A stretch of DNA of 64,000 nt from Mariniblastus sp. (GTDB lineage: Bacteria > Planctomycetota > Planctomycetia > Pirellulales > Pirellulaceae): positions 1-64,000 of the forward strand of contig WTFU01000140.1 of the NCBI GenBank assembly GCA_011523945.1, given 5' to 3'. Under the pieces are notes generated by a model. It did no database searches, was not told the origin of the DNA, and worked only from the letters and a program-made list of their open reading frames with translations. The first letter of the stretch is position 1, and each line of letters begins with the position of its first letter. Made by a program: the position numbers and the translations under genes. Positions 26,583 through 37,653 of the stretch are shown one piece after another.

Positions 26583-26713
26583 TTCCGCCACTCCCCAAAC
26601 AAAACACAAACTTTATTGATCGCTAACGCTTGTTTTGATGAGCTTTGAATTGAAATTCTAAAACCGCATTTTGTGCGGAATGAACTCGCTTCTACTCATC
26701 GAAATCGAACATT

Positions 26714-26736
26714 ATTGACGAGCCGTAATCGTCAAT
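26714..26736 (-). promoter_or_regulatory. Perfect inverted repeat upstream of the cold-shock gene
   Basis: ATTGACGA and TCGTCAAT are perfect 8-base inverted repeats around a 7-base loop, about 130-155 bases upstream of the csp ATG. Further partly complementary bases (TCGAA and TTTCGA) flank them. It could be a leader hairpin affecting csp mRNA folding or an operator; sequence alone does not decide. Confidence 0.4.
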
Positions 26737-26984
26737 TTCGACCAACGTGACGGCCTCGATTTTAAGCAAGCTTGGGGGGCAATACAAATAAATTCACCCT
26801 CTCCGCAACTCAAATTTCTTCCAAACTTTAGGGTGTTTGGCGAAGTCTGGTTCGTAGCGGCCGAAGGCTGATGGGTAATTTAGGTTCTTAAAATCCCTCG
26901 CTCATTTTTCAGCGGCATTGGGCTAATAGAGGATTTGACTCCTTTAGCTTGATTTCGAATTCTAGGCTTCTCACTGAAAACGAG

Positions 26985-27013
26985 AAAAACCCAAATTGCT
27001 ATTTGGTTTTTTT
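26985..27013. terminator. Terminator-like hairpin without an obvious gene
   Basis: CCAAAT-TGCT-ATTTGG followed by seven T bases on the plus strand, preceded by a run of A bases, so it could act on either strand. No called gene ends here: csp leaves to the left and icd to the right. It may end an unannotated small RNA, or serve as an attenuator for a long icd leader. Confidence 0.5.
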
Positions 27014-27306
27014 CCCCTTATTAAAGATGGGGCATGGCGCAAATCAAATGGAATCCGGCTCCATTTTTAGGTTTAAGGTTTCACTTTTGATAAGGATTCT
27101 GAGGTGATTTTTAGCGGCGAATTAGAAAAACTGGCTAAATTTTCTTTCGAATCGACTGTCCATTTTTATTTTGGATGCTGTTTGCGCGTTCAGGTAGGGG
27201 GAGTTGGTTCAAATTTCGGGGCTTGTCCGGCATTCATTGGGGGGCGGTTAGTTTCTAAAGGGAGGGCGGTTGTGGGTAAGTTTGAGGTTGGGTGTGCTGT
27301 TCCTAA

Positions 27307-29628
<2,322 letters not shown>

Positions 29629-29676
29629 ATAGCTTGAATTAGGTTTACGATTCGTAATCCAAAGGCATGAATCGGC

Positions 29677-30267
29677 ATGATGAGTTTTGAGGTGTCGCTC
29701 CCGAAATGGGCAATCGAGGAGAATCTGAAATTACCCAAATTCATTCCTGATGTTGAACAGCGAATGCGGGAGGTGATTCGTTTTGCCGAGATCAATTTGA
29801 ATAGAAAAACCGGCGGTCCTTTTGCGGCCGGTATTTTTGAAAAGAATTCGGGAGCCGTAATAGGAATCGGAGTTAACCGCGTGGTGCCTTCGAATAACTC
29901 TTCGGCTCATGCAGAGATTGTTGCCATTTCACTTGCTCAAAAGAAGCTCGCAACATTTGATTTGGGAGGCCCGAGAATGCCCGACCATCAAATTGTCGTG
30001 AACGGGAGGCCTTGTGCGATGTGTTGCGGAGCGCTGCCTTGGTCGGGGGTGCGAAGCCTAGTAATTGGAGCTTCAGGTGAGCGGATTGAATCATTGACCG
30101 GATTTGACGAAGGAGCGGTGCATCCCCATTGGCAGCGGGAGTTGGGAAAACGCGGAATTGAAGTTATCGAAAACGTATTGGCTGAAGAGGCGGAAGTTGT
30201 GTTTCAGCGTTTTCGAGACAACGATGAACCAGTTTACAATGGTCGTTCGGGGGACGATGTGAGGTGA
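29677..30267 (+). CDS. Nucleoside deaminase of the CMP/dCMP (guanine deaminase/TadA-like) family
   Basis: The 196-residue cytidine-deaminase-fold protein has zinc ligands His78 (with catalytic Glu80, HAE) and Cys113/Cys116 (PCAMC). The proton-shuttling Glu and Cys pair are intact, so it should be an active zinc deaminase. The N-terminal helices, the VNRV..SNNSSAHAE pattern and the GFDEGAVHPHWQREL region resemble guanine deaminase-like nucleoside deaminases more than tRNA-editing TadA. The substrate is therefore uncertain (guanine, other purines or cytosine derivatives). It lies 48 bases after icd and may be cotranscribed, but no functional link to IDH is evident. Confidence 0.87.
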   Translation: MMSFEVSLPKWAIEENLKLPKFIPDVEQRMREVIRFAEINLNRKTGGPFAAGIFEKNSGAVIGIGVNRVVPSNNSSAHAEIVAISLAQKKLATFDLGGPRMPDHQIVVNGRPCAMCCGALPWSGVRSLVIGASGERIESLTGFDEGAVHPHWQRELGKRGIEVIENVLAEEAEVVFQRFRDNDEPVYNGRSGDDVR

Positions 30268-30345
30268 GGCGTCTCTCGGGTTGATGAGTGATCGCCGTGC
30301 TAAGTTTTGAGATTCCCTCGAGGCAGAATTGAACCATGAACTCAG

Positions 30346-32178
30346 CTACGTCTTCGAGGTCCAAATTAAGCAATGGGAACCCGTGAGTTCGGTGGGCCGT
30401 TCCGATTCGTAGTTTGAGCTGAATAACATATCGCCAACGTCCATGGTTTCCAGGGGAAGTGGCGTGGCGTTCAGGCCCGCGAGGCGAGAGCAGATATGCA
30501 GTGAACCCCCGGCGGTTTTGTAGATCAGTTTAAAAACTGATTTCTCTAGATCTGAGTGTGTTCGTAAATTCTTGGCGATTAATGTTTCATCCTGAATCAA
30601 TCGTTTTCGCAATGACAATAGAGTTTTATACCACCGATGCGTCTCGGGATTGAGATCATTTGGCTGCGATCTGGTGCTGGAAAATGCAGTTGGGTCAGAG
30701 GGCAGGGGGGAACCATCCCAGTCATGATGCGGGTACTCATTACGGCGTCCCTGATCGACAGCTTTACGAAGGCTTGGATCTTCAAAATCTGCGAAGAATG
30801 GAAACGGTGCGTTAGTGGACCACTCTTCTCCCATGAAAATCATGGGAATGGATGGATAAAGTAGGATCAGCCCGGCAGCGGATCGTTGGTATTGAGTTGA
30901 GGTTAGCTGGTGGAGCCTTTTACCATGAGGATGGTTTCCTACACTATCGTGTGTCTGCAATGCAATGATCAGCGAATCAACGTAATCACGCCCGTCGGTT
31001 GGATTTTGTTTTTTTCGAATTGAATCAGTGACACGAATTGCCCCCGGGGTGCTGAAGACATAGGCATGTTCAATCGCTTCGGAAAGATCATTTTCTTCGT
31101 AGTGGCGGTCGGTAAGACGGATTTCCGGGTTCCCGTGTTTATAGATCGAGTGCATTAGGCAATCAGACCAGATTGCGTCATAGTTGGGATCGCCGTTGGC
31201 TGTTGGATTGATTAAATCCTCATCATAAATATTCGATTCGCCAATTAGATGGGTGCGGCGATTCTTAGCCGTTTCGATTTTTCGAAAAGAATCCCGAATT
31301 TCCCCAAGGATGTGGTATTCCCGATCGTCGAACATGTAGTGAACTGCATCGAGTCGAAGTCCGTCAAAATGAAATTCATCGATCCAGTAAGAGACGTTGT
31401 CGAGCACGAATTGCCTCACTTCGGCATGCTCAAAATTTAGTGCATCTCCCCAGGGGGTATTAAACTTTGGCGATCGGTAAGGTGCGAACTCGGCTAAGTA
31501 GTTACCTTCGGGGCCAACATGGTTGTAGACCACATCATTAATCACGGCCAAGCCTCGATCGTGGCAAGCGTTCACAAGGCATTTCAGTTCGTCCGGGGTC
31601 CCGAAGTTATTACTTGGGGCAAAGTAATTCACGCCGTCATAGCCCCAATTCCAGTTCCCTGGACATTGTGCTAAGGGAAGAAATTCAACAGCGGTGATTC
31701 CTAGTTTTACCAAGTCATCCAATTGTTCAATGGCAGCAAGGTATGTCCCGGTTGGTGTGAACGAGCCCAGGTGTAATTCGTAAATGACAAGATTTTTTTT
31801 CTCAATCCCGGTCCAATGCTGATCCGTCCATTGAAAACGATCAGAATCAACAACCGCCGACGGACCGTGGACACCGTAAGGTTGAGATTTTGATCGAGGG
31901 TCGGGACGTCCCATTCCATTGTCGAGTTGAAAACGATAGAGAGTCCCTGCGGGGCAGTCAGTGACTGTCGTGCTAAAGAATCCTTTGTTGTCTGATTCCA
32001 TCGGATAGCGCTCGCGAACGGTTTCAAGGTCGCCCGAGAGCTCAATGATTTCCAAATTAACAGATTGGCAATTGGCAGCCCAGACACGGAACCGGGTTGC
32101 GTTTTCGCCGATGAGAGTTGAGCCAAGAATCGTGTCTGAAAGCGGGGTGCTATCGAGAGGTTCATTAACAGATGACAA
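30346..32178 (-). CDS. treZ: Malto-oligosyltrehalose trehalohydrolase
   Basis: The 610-residue GH13 enzyme releases trehalose from maltooligosyl trehalose. It has the N-terminal carbohydrate-binding-like domain (about 10-105, FRVWAANCQSV) and the (beta/alpha)8 domain with the conserved regions YNHVGPEGNYL, FDGLRLDAVHYMFD (nucleophile Asp) and LIGESN (acid Glu). The later SVGNHPHGKR and MGEEW also fit TreZ. The family normally works with TreY; neither TreY nor a glycogen-debranching gene is in this window, so the pathway must be completed elsewhere. The start is TTG at 32178 (MSSVNEPLD), supported by AAGGA seven bases upstream. Confidence 0.92.
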   Translation of the reverse strand: MSSVNEPLDSTPLSDTILGSTLIGENATRFRVWAANCQSVNLEIIELSGDLETVRERYPMESDNKGFFSTTVTDCPAGTLYRFQLDNGMGRPDPRSKSQPYGVHGPSAVVDSDRFQWTDQHWTGIEKKNLVIYELHLGSFTPTGTYLAAIEQLDDLVKLGITAVEFLPLAQCPGNWNWGYDGVNYFAPSNNFGTPDELKCLVNACHDRGLAVINDVVYNHVGPEGNYLAEFAPYRSPKFNTPWGDALNFEHAEVRQFVLDNVSYWIDEFHFDGLRLDAVHYMFDDREYHILGEIRDSFRKIETAKNRRTHLIGESNIYDEDLINPTANGDPNYDAIWSDCLMHSIYKHGNPEIRLTDRHYEENDLSEAIEHAYVFSTPGAIRVTDSIRKKQNPTDGRDYVDSLIIALQTHDSVGNHPHGKRLHQLTSTQYQRSAAGLILLYPSIPMIFMGEEWSTNAPFPFFADFEDPSLRKAVDQGRRNEYPHHDWDGSPLPSDPTAFSSTRSQPNDLNPETHRWYKTLLSLRKRLIQDETLIAKNLRTHSDLEKSVFKLIYKTAGGSLHICSRLAGLNATPLPLETMDVGDMLFSSNYESERPTELTGSHCLIWTSKT

Positions 32179-32361
32179 GTCGCTGTCCTTCGATTAGTCA
32201 AATAGATTTAGGTGTAGAGATTATTTCCAAGCAATCCATTTGAGCCATTCATGGTCGAGGTTCCCATGGATGCCGCTCGATGAAATAGGAGATGGATTGT
32301 GTGGCCCGCATTTGGTGTTTGAAGACGGTTGATTGTGTTTTGCGGGGTAAGAAGATGAAAA

Positions 32362-32799
32362 TTAATTCTCGGTTTTTTCCGCTTCCACCACAACGAGTTC
32401 GAACTTTTCGGGGTCGTACTGATAGCGGCGGTTACCCGGAAGCACGGGCAACTGGATGTTGTTTCGTTTGATGATCTGAGACATAAATTCATCGTAGTCT
32501 TTTGGCATCCGTCCATGCTCTGCTTTAAAAAGCTGGAGCGCTTGGTTGACCGCAATTTTTGAAACTTCAGAAACTGCAAAACCATAGGCGCCGGCTGACG
32601 CATACGGGTTGGCAGAGGGTTTTACCTGCAGGTCAGCGATTTTCTCTCCGTTTTCAGGTTTGAATTCACCAATGTCCTGACTTTTTTTACCAATGATTCC
32701 TGTTTTGGAACTGGTTTCTGAAGCGGGAGGTTCGGCACATCCACTAAGGAGGGTGCAGCACACTGCAAAGAGCAGAATCGGATATTGTACTAATTTCAT
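32362..32799 (-). CDS. Small lipoprotein of unknown function
   Basis: The 145-residue lipoprotein has a signal peptide MKLVQYPILLFAVCCTLLSGC ending in a clear lipobox (LLSGC). The frame is open far upstream (to 32925), but the ATG at 32799 gives the textbook signal sequence; an ATG at 32820 is a weaker option. The mature part is short and charged. It contains VNQALQLFKAEHGRMPKDYDEFM and a tail RRYQYDPEKFELVVVE, recalling small planctomycete lipoproteins with a pseudopilin-like sequence pattern (F...G..P.....F). No catalytic motif is visible. It lies between the cupin gene upstream (74 bases) and treZ on the same strand. Confidence 0.75.
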   Translation of the reverse strand: MKLVQYPILLFAVCCTLLSGCAEPPASETSSKTGIIGKKSQDIGEFKPENGEKIADLQVKPSANPYASAGAYGFAVSEVSKIAVNQALQLFKAEHGRMPKDYDEFMSQIIKRNNIQLPVLPGNRRYQYDPEKFELVVVEAEKTEN

Positions 32800-32872
32800 T
32801 TGTTTTTTTGGTAAGTACATGTGATTTTTCCTGGATGGGAATAGTGAACAGTGCCCTGAGGATTTAATTTTT

Positions 32873-33256
32873 TTATTGTACCACAACTGTTTTTCCATTC
32901 TGTTCGGTGGAGATGCCAAACACAATGTACTCGACTGGTTCGCCGCATTGATTGTTCATGCGGTGTATTTCGTGAGGATCAATTAAGATCGCGTCCCCAT
33001 GACTCAGTTCGTGAGTTTCGTTGTCCACCGTCATTGTGACCGTGCCGTTCAAAATGACAAAGATCTCCTGCATGTCCTCATGGTAGTGAGGTTCAAAAGA
33101 TTTACCATCGGGTAGCAATGACCAGTTAACCATCATTACCTGGCCACAAAACAAATTATTCTTGGTCGCAAGGACGCGTTTTAGAACTCCGGGATCATCA
33201 GGGTTTTCATGGGACGCCGGAATGAACTGGATTTCACTTCCTCTTGCGATTTGCAT
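32873..33256 (-). CDS. Cupin-domain protein
   Basis: The 127-residue single-domain cupin carries HYHEDMQEIFVILNG (His57, His59, Glu63 of motif 1) and HGDAILIDPHEIHRM with His98 (motif 2). All four common metal ligands of the fold are present, so it should bind a divalent metal. Cupins range from sugar isomerases to dioxygenases and binding proteins, and the substrate cannot be assigned. Its ATG is at 33256 and its stop lies 73 bases before the lipoprotein start on the same strand, which suggests a shared transcript with that gene and perhaps treZ. Confidence 0.88.
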   Translation of the reverse strand: MQIARGSEIQFIPASHENPDDPGVLKRVLATKNNLFCGQVMMVNWSLLPDGKSFEPHYHEDMQEIFVILNGTVTMTVDNETHELSHGDAILIDPHEIHRMNNQCGEPVEYIVFGISTEQNGKTVVVQ

Positions 33257-33321
33257 ACCTGGATTCTCAGTGCTAGATTTTGTGGTTGATTGTGAAAACG
33301 ATATCCCCGGCGAATGGTGTT

Positions 33322-34797
33322 TTACCGTGTCTTGGATTTGCGTTTTTGGTTTGTGGATTTAAAGGTTGCTCCGGCGTCCTGAGGCATCGATTGATGCCAC
33401 TGAACGACTGCAGTTGTTAAGCGACGCGTGACGTTGGGGTGGTTGGAAGCGACATTGCTCGCCTCCGCACGATCCAAACGGAGGTTGTACAATTCTGCCT
33501 GAGTTCCGTCATATTCGCAAAGCAGTTTCCAGTCTCCTTCGCGAACGGCTAGGTCAGGGCAGTCAGAAATTCCGTAAAACGAATCTCGATCGGGTGGCCG
33601 GCGGAAAAAGAGAGGTGCGTTCCGTGATTCATTTGAATTTCCAAGAATGATCGAGTCGAGTCGCTGGCCGTCAAAGGATTTATTTGTTTTGATATTCGCA
33701 AGTGACAGAATCGACGGAACGAGATCCATCGCTGAAAACCATGAATCTACATTAACGGTTCCCGCTTTTTCGGAGTTAATCAGTCCGGGCCCCCAGGCAA
33801 TCAGTGAACTGCGAATGCCACCCTCAAAGAGATGGGTTTTAAATCCGCGGAATGGGCCTGCCGAGCCCGCACCTTGTTCCGGTCCGTTATCACTGCAGAT
33901 CAAAATGAGGGTGTTGTTTTTTAGGCTGGGCCTGTTTCTTACGTAGTCAAAGAGAACGCCTAATTGTTCATCCATCGTATCGAGAACGCCATGGTAGAGC
34001 GCGCGCTTGGAACCGTCGCTCCGCCTTGCCTCTGGCGGGAAAAATGGGGAGTGAACATCATCCGGCCAGAGATTGATATAGAACGGTTTTTTTTCGGATT
34101 CAGATTTTTTGATGAATTGAAGTGCGGACTCGGTGAACGATTGTGTGACCAGCGATCGATCGACATAGGTTATTTCGGAGGGATCACCGAGTTTGTCAGA
34201 ACCAAGTGTGTGGGCGGTTACTTTCTTGCCATCGTAGGCATCTTTTAATGCCAGGACTCTTGGTCCGAGGCCTTCGAAATTGGTAAGAGATTCATCGAAT
34301 CCGTATTTGGAAATAAGTGGTGCTTCACCAACATCGCGTTGGCCGCCCATGTGCCATTTTCCAAAATGCCCAGTCGAATAACCAGCCGATTGCAAGAATC
34401 TCGCAAGCATAGGGGCGTCGGGATTTAACCATTGATCCATCCCTCTTCGCTGGTTGAGTTGGCGGTGAGCAAGGTAGGAGGTGATTTTCCAGCGAGCAGG
34501 GTACTGGCCTGTGGAAATTGCGACTCTGGAAGGCGAGCAAATTGGAGAATTAACATAAAACTGCTCGAATCGAATGCCTTCTTTTGCGAGTCGATCGATG
34601 TTCTGGGTTTCGATCGCTTGATTTCCGAAACACGAAAAATCACCCCATCCCATGTCGTCAATAAAAACGAGAATTATATTGGGAGGCTGATCTATTTCCT
34701 GAGCATTGAGTTTGATGGGCGTGAAACAAGAGGTGGTCAATGCAATGATGAAAGACGTAAGAGAGATTGACGTTCGAAAAAGTCGGGAGCATTTCAT
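33322..34797 (-). CDS. Secreted type I sulfatase
   Basis: The 491-residue sulfatase has a signal peptide (MKCSRLFRTSISLTSF to about LNAQ). The metal-binding Asp pair lies in FIDDMGWGD (near residues 47-48). The formylglycine site is CSPSR with Cys87, followed by VAISTGQYP. A C-S-P-S-R motif is the standard target of the formylglycine-generating enzyme. Middle motifs GHFGKWHMGG and ICSDNGPEQGAG complete the active site. It removes sulfate from a polysaccharide or small ester in the periplasm; the exact ester is unknown. The ATG at 34797 is chosen over a TTG at 34818. It sits just downstream of xylA and its terminator. Confidence 0.9.
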   Translation of the reverse strand: MKCSRLFRTSISLTSFIIALTTSCFTPIKLNAQEIDQPPNIILVFIDDMGWGDFSCFGNQAIETQNIDRLAKEGIRFEQFYVNSPICSPSRVAISTGQYPARWKITSYLAHRQLNQRRGMDQWLNPDAPMLARFLQSAGYSTGHFGKWHMGGQRDVGEAPLISKYGFDESLTNFEGLGPRVLALKDAYDGKKVTAHTLGSDKLGDPSEITYVDRSLVTQSFTESALQFIKKSESEKKPFYINLWPDDVHSPFFPPEARRSDGSKRALYHGVLDTMDEQLGVLFDYVRNRPSLKNNTLILICSDNGPEQGAGSAGPFRGFKTHLFEGGIRSSLIAWGPGLINSEKAGTVNVDSWFSAMDLVPSILSLANIKTNKSFDGQRLDSIILGNSNESRNAPLFFRRPPDRDSFYGISDCPDLAVREGDWKLLCEYDGTQAELYNLRLDRAEASNVASNHPNVTRRLTTAVVQWHQSMPQDAGATFKSTNQKRKSKTR

Positions 34798-34814
34798 AAG
34801 CTGTATCCAATAAA

Positions 34815-34858
34815 ACAAAAAGGTGAGCGTGAAAACTCAATTCACACTCACCTTTAGT
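34815..34858 (-). terminator. Rho-independent terminator of xylA
   Basis: On the minus strand AAAGGTGAG-(mismatch)-GTGAA pairs with TTCAC-(mismatch)-CTCACCTTT around a 7-base loop (34819-34833 with 34841-34855), followed by TTTTTGTTTTATT. It sits 65 bases after the xylA stop and just before the sulfatase start. Confidence 0.8.
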
Positions 34859-34919
34859 TATACCCTGACCATTGTTTGAAATCGTCCTTTAAAGTTAATT
34901 TCAATGGATCAATTTTGTT

Positions 34920-36245
34920 TTACGTTTGATCGAGATAGCGGTTCACGATGTTTTCAAGCAATTCCTGGCGTCCACTCCTGTTGCCACTGGCTTCGCCCTT
35001 TTCGAGCATTAGGGCCTCAAGGTCGGCTAGGCCAACCTGACCATTTTCAATCTTTTGGCCAAGCTCGGAATCCCAACTTTGGTAGCGTTCGGTCACAAGG
35101 GAGTCGATGGCTTTATCGGCACGGATCGCCGCTGCAATTTTTAGCCCGCGAGCAAATGCGTCCATCCCTCCAATATGAGCATAAAAGAGATCGACCGGCT
35201 CAAAGCTCTCGCGACGGACTTTAGCATCGAAGTTGACACCACCTGGAGCAAGGCCATACTTCAGCAGGACCAGCATGGTCTGTGTAGTTAAGTAATAATC
35301 AGTTGGGAATTGATCGGTGTCCCAGCCCAGCAGCAAGTCACCCGTATTGGCATCAATGGAACCCAGAGCTCCCTGCATTCCGGCGTACTCGAGTTCGTGC
35401 ATCATCGAATGCCCCGCAAGTGTCGCGTGATTCGTTTCAATGTTTAGTTTAAAATGATCCATCAAATCATAGGCACGCAGAAAATTGAGACAGGCTGCCG
35501 CATCAGAATCATACTGGTGTTTGGTCGGCTCCTTTGGTTTGGGTTCGATTAAAAATTGGCCCGTGAATCCAATTTCTTTGGCGTAATCGACTGCCATGTG
35601 AAAGAACTGGCCGAGGTGATCGAGTTCCCGTTTCATGTCCGTGTTGTAAATGCTCTGATACCCCTCGCGTCCACCCCAGAAAACATAGTTCTCTCCTCCG
35701 AGTCGATGGGTGATTTCCATCGCTTTTTTAACTTGGGCCGCAGCGTAAGTGTAAACATCTAAATTGCAGGTGGTTGCGGCACCGTGCATAAACCGTGGGT
35801 GAGAAAACATATTGGCGGTGCCCCACAATAATTTAACACCACTTCGGTTTTGTTCGGCTTCGAGGACATCCGCAACCGCGTCAAAATGAGCATTAGATTC
35901 ACGTAGTGTGTCACCTTCGGGGGCAACATCGCGATCGTGGAACGCATAATAGGGTACATCGAGTTTTTCGAAAAACTCAAAAGCAACGCGAGCGCGGTTA
36001 CAGGCATTTTCGACCGAGTTACTGCCGTCGTCCCACGGCCGAACCATCGTTCCACTGCCGAACGGATCGGCTCCCGTGCCGCGGAAGGTATGCCAATAGC
36101 AGACGGTGAACCGAAGGTGTTCCTTCATCGTCTTGCCTTCGACAATCTCGTCGGGGTTGTACCACCGGAAGGCAAGTGGATTGTCGGAACCCGGGCCTTC
36201 GTATTGAATTTTATTAATTTCCGGGAATGCGTTTGTTGTACTCAT
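34920..36245 (-). CDS. xylA: Xylose isomerase
   Basis: This cytoplasmic enzyme converts D-xylose to D-xylulose. The 441-residue length and sequence match class II Xyl[16 protein letters not shown] near the start, [13 protein letters not shown] with catalytic His103 and Asp106, [10 protein letters not shown], and metal-site [13 protein letters not shown]. The ATG at 36245 (MSTTNAFPE) places the protein at the usual family length; an earlier start at 36278 is unlikely. It is transcribed divergently from xylR, with a perfect palindrome between them. The xylulokinase gene is not adjacent. Sulfatases around it suggest xylose comes from sulfated polysaccharide. Confidence 0.96.
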   Translation of the reverse strand: MSTTNAFPEINKIQYEGPGSDNPLAFRWYNPDEIVEGKTMKEHLRFTVCYWHTFRGTGADPFGSGTMVRPWDDGSNSVENACNRARVAFEFFEKLDVPYYAFHDRDVAPEGDTLRESNAHFDAVADVLEAEQNRSGVKLLWGTANMFSHPRFMHGAATTCNLDVYTYAAAQVKKAMEITHRLGGENYVFWGGREGYQSIYNTDMKRELDHLGQFFHMAVDYAKEIGFTGQFLIEPKPKEPTKHQYDSDAAACLNFLRAYDLMDHFKLNIETNHATLAGHSMMHELEYAGMQGALGSIDANTGDLLLGWDTDQFPTDYYLTTQTMLVLLKYGLAPGGVNFDAKVRRESFEPVDLFYAHIGGMDAFARGLKIAAAIRADKAIDSLVTERYQSWDSELGQKIENGQVGLADLEALMLEKGEASGNRSGRQELLENIVNRYLDQT

Positions 36246-36318
36246 GGCAGGCCTTGTTGTGGTAGGTTTTGCGATCATTGTTTCTCAATAAAAACCAATT
36301 GCCAGTAGGTAATGCGTA

Positions 36319-36335
36319 AAATATCATAGATATTT
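36319..36335. promoter_or_regulatory. Candidate XylR operator palindrome
   Basis: AAATATCATAGATATTT is a perfect 7-bp inverted repeat with a 3-base spacer in the short space between the divergent xylA (36245) and xylR (36433) starts. Its position about 70-100 bases from both starts suits a site that controls xylA and autoregulates xylR. Confidence 0.5.
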
Positions 36336-36432
36336 CACCGATCCGTTTTTGGGTTGATGGAGATAGGGGAGCGGGCGTTGGTTTTTACGGGGCAAAGTGC
36401 CAGTCGTGGTTCAAGTTGGAGTCGATTTAGGT

Positions 36433-37599
36433 ATGAAGCATCGACGTTCGGTTGCTCTTTTAGTGGAAACCTCAAATGCCTACTCGCGTGGCCTGCTGGA
36501 AGGGATCATTGCATACAACAAGCAGCATTCGAATTGGTCGATGTTCATTGCTGAGCAGGAGCGTGGCGCGGACCCTCCTCGTTGGTTACGCGAATGGAGT
36601 GGTGATGGCATTATTGCACGAATCGAAACAGATAATATTGCGAAGGTAATTAAGAAAATTGGCCTTCCCGTCGTCGACTTGAGTGCCGCTCGCCATGTAC
36701 CTGAGATTCCCTGGGCTGACACAGATGATCAGGCGATTGCAAGTTTAGCGGTCGAGCATTTTATCGAACGTGGGTTTAAGCATCTTGCGTTTTGTGGAGA
36801 CCCGGCATTTCGTTGGTCTGACTCGCGGTGCGATCGATTTTCGGAGATCGTAAATCGCAAGGGCCTGAAGCTCTATACTTATCAGGCAATTTCCCGCTAC
36901 GATCCAGAGTTCACTCTCGATCGGGAAAAGCGAAGAATTGAAGACTGGTTAAGGGATCTACCTCGTCCGGTGGCAATCATGGGTTGCTATGACTACAAAG
37001 CGCAGCAGGTACTCGATGTTTGCCGGGAATTAGATTTTGCAGTCCCAGAGGAAATTGCGGTGCTCGGGGTTGATAATGATCGATTGCAATGTGAATTCGC
37101 CAGTCCGCCGTTGTCCAGTATTATTCCCGATACCCGAAGAACTGGATTTGAGGCAGCGGAGTTACTGGATCGAATGATGTCGGGTGAAACCGTTTCGACA
37201 CAGCCGTTAATTACTAAACCGCTGGGCATTGAAACTCGAGAGTCGACGGATGTGTTGGCGATCGAGGATCGCGACGTCGCAGTCGCGTTAAAATATATTC
37301 GTGAACATGCCAACCAAAATATACGAGTGGCGGATGTTCTTCGCGTCATTCCAATGTCGCGTCGTGTACTTGAGATTCGATTCAAGAAGGCAATTGAACG
37401 GACGCCACATCAGGAGATCCAACGCGTCCGCATTAATCGGATTGAACAACTGTTACGGGAAACCGACTTAACGATTCATGAAATCGCCGACCTGTGTGGG
37501 TTTGTGCATGCGGAATATCTTGCCGCGGTATATAAACGAGAGACTGGCCGAACCCCCAGTCAATTTCGACAACAGATTGGAGTTGTTCCTCATTTTTAA
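36433..37599 (+). CDS. xylR: XylR-type AraC-family transcriptional regulator (xylose)
   Basis: The 388-residue regulator has an N-terminal periplasmic-binding-protein-like sugar domain: MKHRRSVALLVETSNAYSRGLLEGI, with the sensor-fold motifs VLGVDNDRLQCEFASPPLSSI. A C-terminal AraC HTH domain follows (about 290-385, RISRR..AIERTPHQEIQR.. TIHEIADLCGFVHAEYLAAVYKRETGRTPSQFR). E. coli XylR has the same plan and activates xylose genes when xylose binds. The ATG at 36433 is chosen over a GTG at 36397 because it starts at the family's N-terminus. It is divergent from xylA with a palindrome between, a direct regulator-target arrangement. Confidence 0.9.
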   Translation: MKHRRSVALLVETSNAYSRGLLEGIIAYNKQHSNWSMFIAEQERGADPPRWLREWSGDGIIARIETDNIAKVIKKIGLPVVDLSAARHVPEIPWADTDDQAIASLAVEHFIERGFKHLAFCGDPAFRWSDSRCDRFSEIVNRKGLKLYTYQAISRYDPEFTLDREKRRIEDWLRDLPRPVAIMGCYDYKAQQVLDVCRELDFAVPEEIAVLGVDNDRLQCEFASPPLSSIIPDTRRTGFEAAELLDRMMSGETVSTQPLITKPLGIETRESTDVLAIEDRDVAVALKYIREHANQNIRVADVLRVIPMSRRVLEIRFKKAIERTPHQEIQRVRINRIEQLLRETDLTIHEIADLCGFVHAEYLAAVYKRETGRTPSQFRQQIGVVPHF

Positions 37600-37653
37600 A
37601 TTCGCTTCAGCGATATTGCCAAAATTAACTTTGCCATTTCATTTTTCTTGGCA

